Origin: CAYWEM01 sp964457225
GTDB taxonomy: Bacteria; Acidobacteriota; Aminicenantia; UBA2199
DNA: 64,000 nt
NCBI GenBank assembly: GCA_964457225.1
Contig: CAYWEM010000007.1
Span: 62,001-126,000, forward strand
Reading direction: 5' to 3'
The notes under the pieces were generated by a model. The model worked only from the letters and a program-made list of their open reading frames with translations, was not told the origin of the DNA and did not search any database. Made by a program: the position numbers and the translations under genes. Shown here piece by piece: positions 60,048 to 64,000 of the stretch (the first letter of the stretch is position 1; every line of letters begins with the position of its first letter).

Positions 60048-60540
60048 AAACCTGGCCGTCTATCCGGGATCCTACGATCCACTGACCAACGGCCATCTCG
60101 ATATCATCAAGCGCGGGTTGGAGTTATTTGATCGCATCGTGGTGGTATTGCTGATCAATCCCCAGAAAAAATACCTGTTCACCACCTCCGAGAGAATGGC
60201 CATGCTCGGTGAGGTGTTCGCCGCTGAACCCCGTATTGAAATCGATCATTACCAGGGCCTGCTGGTCGATTACCTGAGACGCAGGCGGATCATGACCGTG
60301 GTGCGCGGATTGCGGGCTATTTCTGATTTCGAAATTGAATTCCAGATGGCCCTGATGAACCGGAACATCGAGCCGGCCATGGAAACGGTATTCCTGGTGC
60401 CCTCAATCAAATATTCATTTCTGAGTTCCAGGCTGGTCAAGGAAATATACCAGCTGGGCGGAGATGTCCGTTCACTGGTTCCGCAGGAAGTTCATAACAG
60501 GCTTGAGCAAAAATTCAGAACCGAAGAAGTGATTTCCTGA
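60037..60540 (+). CDS. coaD: Phosphopantetheine adenylyltransferase
   Basis: A 167-residue enzyme that makes dephospho-CoA from phosphopantetheine and ATP, the fourth step of CoA synthesis. The nucleotidyl transfer motif YPGSYDPLTNGHLDII holds the (T/H)xGH pair, and FLSSRLVKEIYQLGGDV near the end is the second signature. GGAGG lies 8 bases before the ATG, which is inside the kinase gene. Length is standard. Confidence 0.95.
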   Translation: MKTENLAVYPGSYDPLTNGHLDIIKRGLELFDRIVVVLLINPQKKYLFTTSERMAMLGEVFAAEPRIEIDHYQGLLVDYLRRRRIMTVVRGLRAISDFEIEFQMALMNRNIEPAMETVFLVPSIKYSFLSSRLVKEIYQLGGDVRSLVPQEVHNRLEQKFRTEEVIS

Positions 60541-60593
60541 TCCATTTAGCTTCGACCCGGGATCAGAAAAAACACATGTTGCCTGCGGATTTC

Positions 60594-60620
60594 TTGACAA
60601 ATTCAGGCTGATGTGCTAAT
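60594..60620 (+). promoter_or_regulatory. Promoter of the HU gene
   Basis: Consensus TTGACA is followed after 15 bases by GCTAAT, which is preceded by TGT (extended -10). The leader contains GGAGGTG before ATG 60641. Confidence 0.5.
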
Positions 60621-60640
60621 TGCAGTTTTTGGAGGTGCCG

Positions 60641-60934
60641 ATGAACAAGAATCAGCTGGCCAAGGCCATGAGCGATTCCTTGCAGGTAAATCGCTACGAG
60701 GCCTATCAATTCATCGACCTGCTGCTTGAAACCATGATTGAGCGCCTCTTGAAAAAAGATAAGATAGTGCTGTCAAATTTCGGCACCCTGAAGGCTGTGG
60801 TCAAGAAGAGTAAAAAGGTGATGAACCCCAACACCAGGGATATAATGGCCATTCCTTCTTACAGGGCGGTCAAGTTCGTTCCGGCGGAAAAGCTCAAGGA
60901 CCTGGTTAACGGCAGGCAAAAAAAGAGCAAGTAA
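60641..60934 (+). CDS. HU/IHF family DNA-binding protein
   Basis: A 97-residue nucleoid protein that bends DNA as a dimer. It begins MNKNQLAKAMSDSLQVNRYE and has the HU signature IVLSNFGTLKAVVKKSKK and the DNA-arm region MNPNTRDIMAIPSYRAVKF. ATG 60641 is placed by GGAGGTG 5 bases upstream. The lysine-rich tail (NGRQKKSK) is slightly longer than in E. coli HU. It has its own promoter; dprA starts 61 bases later. Confidence 0.93.
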   Translation: MNKNQLAKAMSDSLQVNRYEAYQFIDLLLETMIERLLKKDKIVLSNFGTLKAVVKKSKKVMNPNTRDIMAIPSYRAVKFVPAEKLKDLVNGRQKKSK

Positions 60935-60994
60935 GTCGGCTGTCCGGGCGATATTCTTTTTGCGGCCCGGTTTTCCGGGAGCGGGGCAGGATCA

Positions 60995-62107
60995 TTGATC
61001 GAGCGGGCGTCTGAAGCATTGATCAAAAAAACCGCCCTGCACCTGCTGGTACATCGTCATCCGGGAATCGTCCGCCGCTTGCGCCGCCTGAAAATCGAGC
61101 CCAACCTTTTACCGGAGTTGACCGAAGCTGAGCTGGCTGACATCGGTTGCCGGCCTGAAGAAATCAGCGACATCAGGAATTCCTATCCCGAGTGCGGCCG
61201 GCTGGAATTGAAACAGGCCGCGCTGCACGGCGTCAGAGTGATTGCTTCCGATGATCCCGGTTTTCCTGAATTACTGCGCCGGATTTACGATCCGCCGGGT
61301 ATCATTTACGTGCTGGGAGATGCCGGATTGCTGGTCCGGGACAGCCTGGCCGTGGTCGGATCAAGGCGGGCCAGTTCTTATGGGTACCGGGTGCTGGAAG
61401 ACCTGTTGCCCCCGATTTGTCACAGCGGGCTGGTTATCGTGTCCGGCATGGCTTTCGGGATTGACGCCCGTTCTCACCTCATCGCCCTCAGGGAACAGGG
61501 CAAAACCATCGGTGTAAACGCCGGCGGTCTGCTGAATCTTTATCCGGCCGGCAACCAGGGAATGATCAGGTCGATTGTCGCAAAGGGCGCGGTCGTTTCC
61601 GAGTTTCCCCTGGCCGTTGTGCCCAGGCCTTTTTACTTTCCGATCCGCAACCGGGTCATCGCCGGACTGACCCGGGCGGTTCTGGTGGTGGAAGCGGCTA
61701 TGAAGAGCGGATCATTGATCACCGCCCGACTGGCACTGGAACAGAACCGGGAAGTACTGGCCGTCCCTGGTCCGATCAGTTCGCCCTTGAGTGCCGGCAC
61801 CAATCGCCTCCTGCAGGAGGGAGCCAAGGTGATACTCGAAGCCGGGGACATACTCGAAGAATACGGCCTGACCTTGCCCGGGGTTTTTCACGGCTGCCAG
61901 GATCTGTCGCCCCGGGAAAGGCGCGTACTTGACTTGCTGGCCATAAATGAGGTAAAGAGTATTGACGACTTCGTGGAAGAACTCGGTTTGTCAACGCCTG
62001 AAACCATCGCCCTGTTGATGGGATTGTTGCTGAAAAACCTGGTGCTGGAAGAAGGCGGATCTTATAGAAGGAATGTCAATGCCTGTAAAAGACTTGATCG
62101 TTGTTGA
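60995..62107 (+). CDS. dprA: DNA processing protein DprA
   Basis: A 370-residue protein that loads RecA on single-stranded DNA taken up in transformation. A helical N-terminal domain (about 1-80) is followed by the Rossmann-like domain: LAVVGSRRASSYGYRV, VSGMAFGIDARSHL, FPIRNRVIAGL and GSLITARLALEQNREVLAVPG. The last 60 residues form a small winged helix. The TTG start has AGG close upstream (a weak site). It overlaps topA by 29 bases, a common pairing in bacteria. Confidence 0.93.
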   Translation: MIERASEALIKKTALHLLVHRHPGIVRRLRRLKIEPNLLPELTEAELADIGCRPEEISDIRNSYPECGRLELKQAALHGVRVIASDDPGFPELLRRIYDPPGIIYVLGDAGLLVRDSLAVVGSRRASSYGYRVLEDLLPPICHSGLVIVSGMAFGIDARSHLIALREQGKTIGVNAGGLLNLYPAGNQGMIRSIVAKGAVVSEFPLAVVPRPFYFPIRNRVIAGLTRAVLVVEAAMKSGSLITARLALEQNREVLAVPGPISSPLSAGTNRLLQEGAKVILEAGDILEEYGLTLPGVFHGCQDLSPRERRVLDLLAINEVKSIDDFVEELGLSTPETIALLMGLLLKNLVLEEGGSYRRNVNACKRLDRC

Positions 62108-64000
62108 ATCGCCGGCGAAATCCCACACCATTTCCCGTTTTATCGGCCAGGATTTCCTGGTCGCCCATACCCTGGGCCACCTGCGCGACCTTAAAGCCAA
62201 CATTCTCTCGATAGACGTCGAAAACGGGTACAAACCTTACTACGAGGAAATCGAGGCCAAGAAGAAAGTAATAGCCGAATTGCGCAAGCTGGCCGCCCGG
62301 GCCGGGCGTGTTCTGATCGCTTCGGACCATGACCGGGAAGGTGAGGCCATCGCTTTTCACCTGCAGGAAATACTTAAAAAAACCAACCCGAACATTTTCC
62401 GCATCATTTTCAATGAGATCACCCGGAATTCCATCATCGCCGCCCTGGAAAATCCCATGGCCATTGACCAGGACAAGGTGAATTCACAGCAGATGCGCCG
62501 CCTGCTCGACCGCCTGGCCGGATACAAGATCAGCCCGCTGCTGCAAAGAAAAATCGGCGGCCCCCTGTCAGCCGGCCGGGTGCAATCCATTGCCCTGAAG
62601 ATCATCGTCGAGCGTGAAAAAGAAATCAGGGCCTTTCAGCCGGAGGAATACTGGACCGTGCAGGCCTTGCTTTCCGGGTCGGTCCCCCCTCCCTTCAACT
62701 GCAAGCTGGAAAAAATCGCGGGCAAAGCGGCCAAAATTCAGAACGAAAACGACTGCCTGGCCATAGTTGAATCCCTGGGGCAAAACGATTACCTGCTCCA
62801 GGAAATAAAGAAGCGTCTGAAGAAAAAAGCGGCTCCGCCGCCCCTGATTACTTCCACCCTGCAACAGGAAGCATTCCGGCGCTTCAAGATGCCGGTCAAG
62901 AAAACCATGCAGCTGGCTCAGCAACTGTACGAGGGAATTGACCTGGGCAATGGTGAAATCACCGGCCTGATCACCTACATGCGCACCGACTCGGTGCGGC
63001 TGTCCGAGGATGCCTGCCGGGAGGCCAGGGAATGGATCAGCCGGCATCACGGACCGGATCACCTGCCGCAGAAGCCGAATGTTTTCCGCTCCAAGGGAAA
63101 AATCCAGGATGCCCACGAAGCCATCAGGCCGACTGTGCCCCTGCATGAACCGGCTTCGCTGAAAGGCAGACTCAGTCCCCAGCAGGCTAAAATTTACGAG
63201 CTGATCTGGAACCGCTTCATGGCTTCTCAGATGAAGGAAGCCGAGATCGAGGAAGTCGTCTTCCAGGTCGTCAACGGTCCTCACTTGCTGACGGCCAAGG
63301 GCGAAAGGCTGCGTTTCCCCGGCTTTCTGGCCGTATTGCCCCAGGCCGGCGAGGATGTACTATTGCCGCCCCTGGCCCAGGGAGAGGTGCTGAAACTGGA
63401 AAACCTTGAAAGCAAGCAGAATTTTACCGCTCCCCCGTCCCGATACAGTGAAGCAGGCCTGGTCAAGATACTTGAGGAAAAAGGCATCGGCCGGCCTTCT
63501 ACTTACGCCACCATTATCGACACCTTAAACAAGAGAGCCTACGTGATCCAGGAAGATAAGAGATTCATGCCCACCGCCCTGGGTGAAACGGTAAGCGATT
63601 TTCTGGACAGTAATTTCCGGGACCTGCTCGATTACCAGTTCACAGCCAAACTGGAGCAACAATTGGACCAGGTGGCGGACGGTGCCCTGGACTGGGTCAG
63701 CGGCATAGACGATTTTTACAGGAAACTGGAAAACGACCTGTCGCGGGTGAATAAAAGTGAAAAAATGCAGTTGTTGACCGGGAAAAAATGCCCCTTGTGC
63801 GGACTGGAACTGGTAAGGAAGTATTCCATGAAGACCAGGGGCTGGTTTATCGGTTGTTCCGGTTATCCCGACTGCCGCCACGTGGAGAAAAGTTCTGAAC
63901 TGGAGGGCGGTGAAGTGCCGCCGGACGAACCCCTCGATCGTACTTGTCCCCAATGCTCCAGTCCGTTGATTAAAAGGTTTTCACGCAAAACCAGGGCTTT
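62079..64000 (+). CDS. topA: DNA topoisomerase I, 3' end cut by the window
   Basis: The first 640 residues of a type IA topoisomerase that relaxes negative supercoils. The Toprim domain opens with LIVVESPAKSHTISRFIG and has the acidic set in SDHDREGEAIAFHL. The catalytic tyrosine is near residue 300 in TYMRTDSVRLSEDA. A four-cysteine zinc ribbon begins at CPLCGLEL, and a second pair starts CPQCSSPL just before the window ends, so the frame is still open at 64000. The ATG at 62079 has AAGGA 6 bases upstream; an in-frame ATG at 62073 abuts that site. It overlaps dprA. Confidence 0.95.
   Translation, partial: MPVKDLIVVESPAKSHTISRFIGQDFLVAHTLGHLRDLKANILSIDVENGYKPYYEEIEAKKKVIAELRKLAARAGRVLIASDHDREGEAIAFHLQEILKKTNPNIFRIIFNEITRNSIIAALENPMAIDQDKVNSQQMRRLLDRLAGYKISPLLQRKIGGPLSAGRVQSIALKIIVEREKEIRAFQPEEYWTVQALLSGSVPPPFNCKLEKIAGKAAKIQNENDCLAIVESLGQNDYLLQEIKKRLKKKAAPPPLITSTLQQEAFRRFKMPVKKTMQLAQQLYEGIDLGNGEITGLITYMRTDSVRLSEDACREAREWISRHHGPDHLPQKPNVFRSKGKIQDAHEAIRPTVPLHEPASLKGRLSPQQAKIYELIWNRFMASQMKEAEIEEVVFQVVNGPHLLTAKGERLRFPGFLAVLPQAGEDVLLPPLAQGEVLKLENLESKQNFTAPPSRYSEAGLVKILEEKGIGRPSTYATIIDTLNKRAYVIQEDKRFMPTALGETVSDFLDSNFRDLLDYQFTAKLEQQLDQVADGALDWVSGIDDFYRKLENDLSRVNKSEKMQLLTGKKCPLCGLELVRKYSMKTRGWFIGCSGYPDCRHVEKSSELEGGEVPPDEPLDRTCPQCSSPLIKRFSRKTRA

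Noticed and set aside
60539..60570. Terminator after coaD (TGATCC and GGATCA arms)
   Set aside because: The 6-base stem has a long loop and is followed by A residues, not T, on the coding strand.

Overview
This window reads as a chromosome segment of a free-living, double-membraned (Gram-negative-type) bacterium with GC-rich DNA. The envelope genes show the two membranes: an Omp85-type barrel, a TamB-like protein, LolA-like and beta-barrel outer-membrane proteins, and many proteins with signal peptides. Several families (VPS10/BNR-repeat protein, 6-bladed beta-propeller protein, Tat-exported aldo/keto reductase with a ferredoxin-like tail, DUF6599, GldA/F/G plus DUF4340, a Na+-pumping decarboxylase beside glutamate formimidoyltransferase) are a mix I associate with Acidobacteriota-like lineages, especially Candidatus Aminicenantes. 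That placement is inference from gene content. No phage, insertion sequence transposase, integrase or CRISPR array is visible.

Layout. 1-4.7 kb: a tRNA-Ser with a tandem duplication of its 3' end, an rRNA methyltransferase, a tiny lysine-rich protein gene, and two paralogous PilZ-HDOD genes around a DUF4342 gene. 4.7-9 kb: two secreted beta-propeller proteins and an RNase D-like exonuclease. 9-12 kb: a membrane PilZ gene overlapping cca and folP. 12-16 kb: a Tat-exported reductase, a DUF6599 protein, a purine permease and Hsp20. 16-18.8 kb: a hybrid histidine kinase and a TPR protein. 18.8-25.1 kb: a 2,103-residue protein joining a TamB-like periplasmic bridge to POTRA domains and an Omp85 barrel. 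25-29.8 kb: a CARDB protein, an AT-rich gap, a spermidine-synthase-like membrane protein and an exported PIMT. 29.8-37 kb: a Gld-like ABC exporter operon with argS and a phosphatase. 37-45.6 kb: a FapA-like protein, a Na+-translocating decarboxylase operon ending in ftcD, and a second hybrid kinase. 45.7-52 kb: TetR, RND exporter, LolA-like protein and outer-membrane barrel, then DUF2147. 52-58.7 kb: a chemoreceptor, an N-formylglutamate amidohydrolase/C39 peptidase pair, a membrane Ser/Thr kinase with TPRs, and a repeat-flanked NTF2-like gene. 58.9-64 kb: dCMP deaminase, a P-loop kinase, coaD, HU, dprA and the start of topA, which runs off the window.

Two themes stand out. First, envelope building and lipid or protein traffic between the membranes recurs (TamB-Omp85 fusion, RND/LolA-like/barrel cassette, Gld-like exporter). 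Second, promoters are unusually readable: many genes carry a -35 and -10 box about 17 bases apart. In six of them the start codon sits only 6 to 10 bases after the -10 box with no Shine-Dalgarno sequence, which predicts leaderless mRNAs. I used these promoters to correct several start codons.
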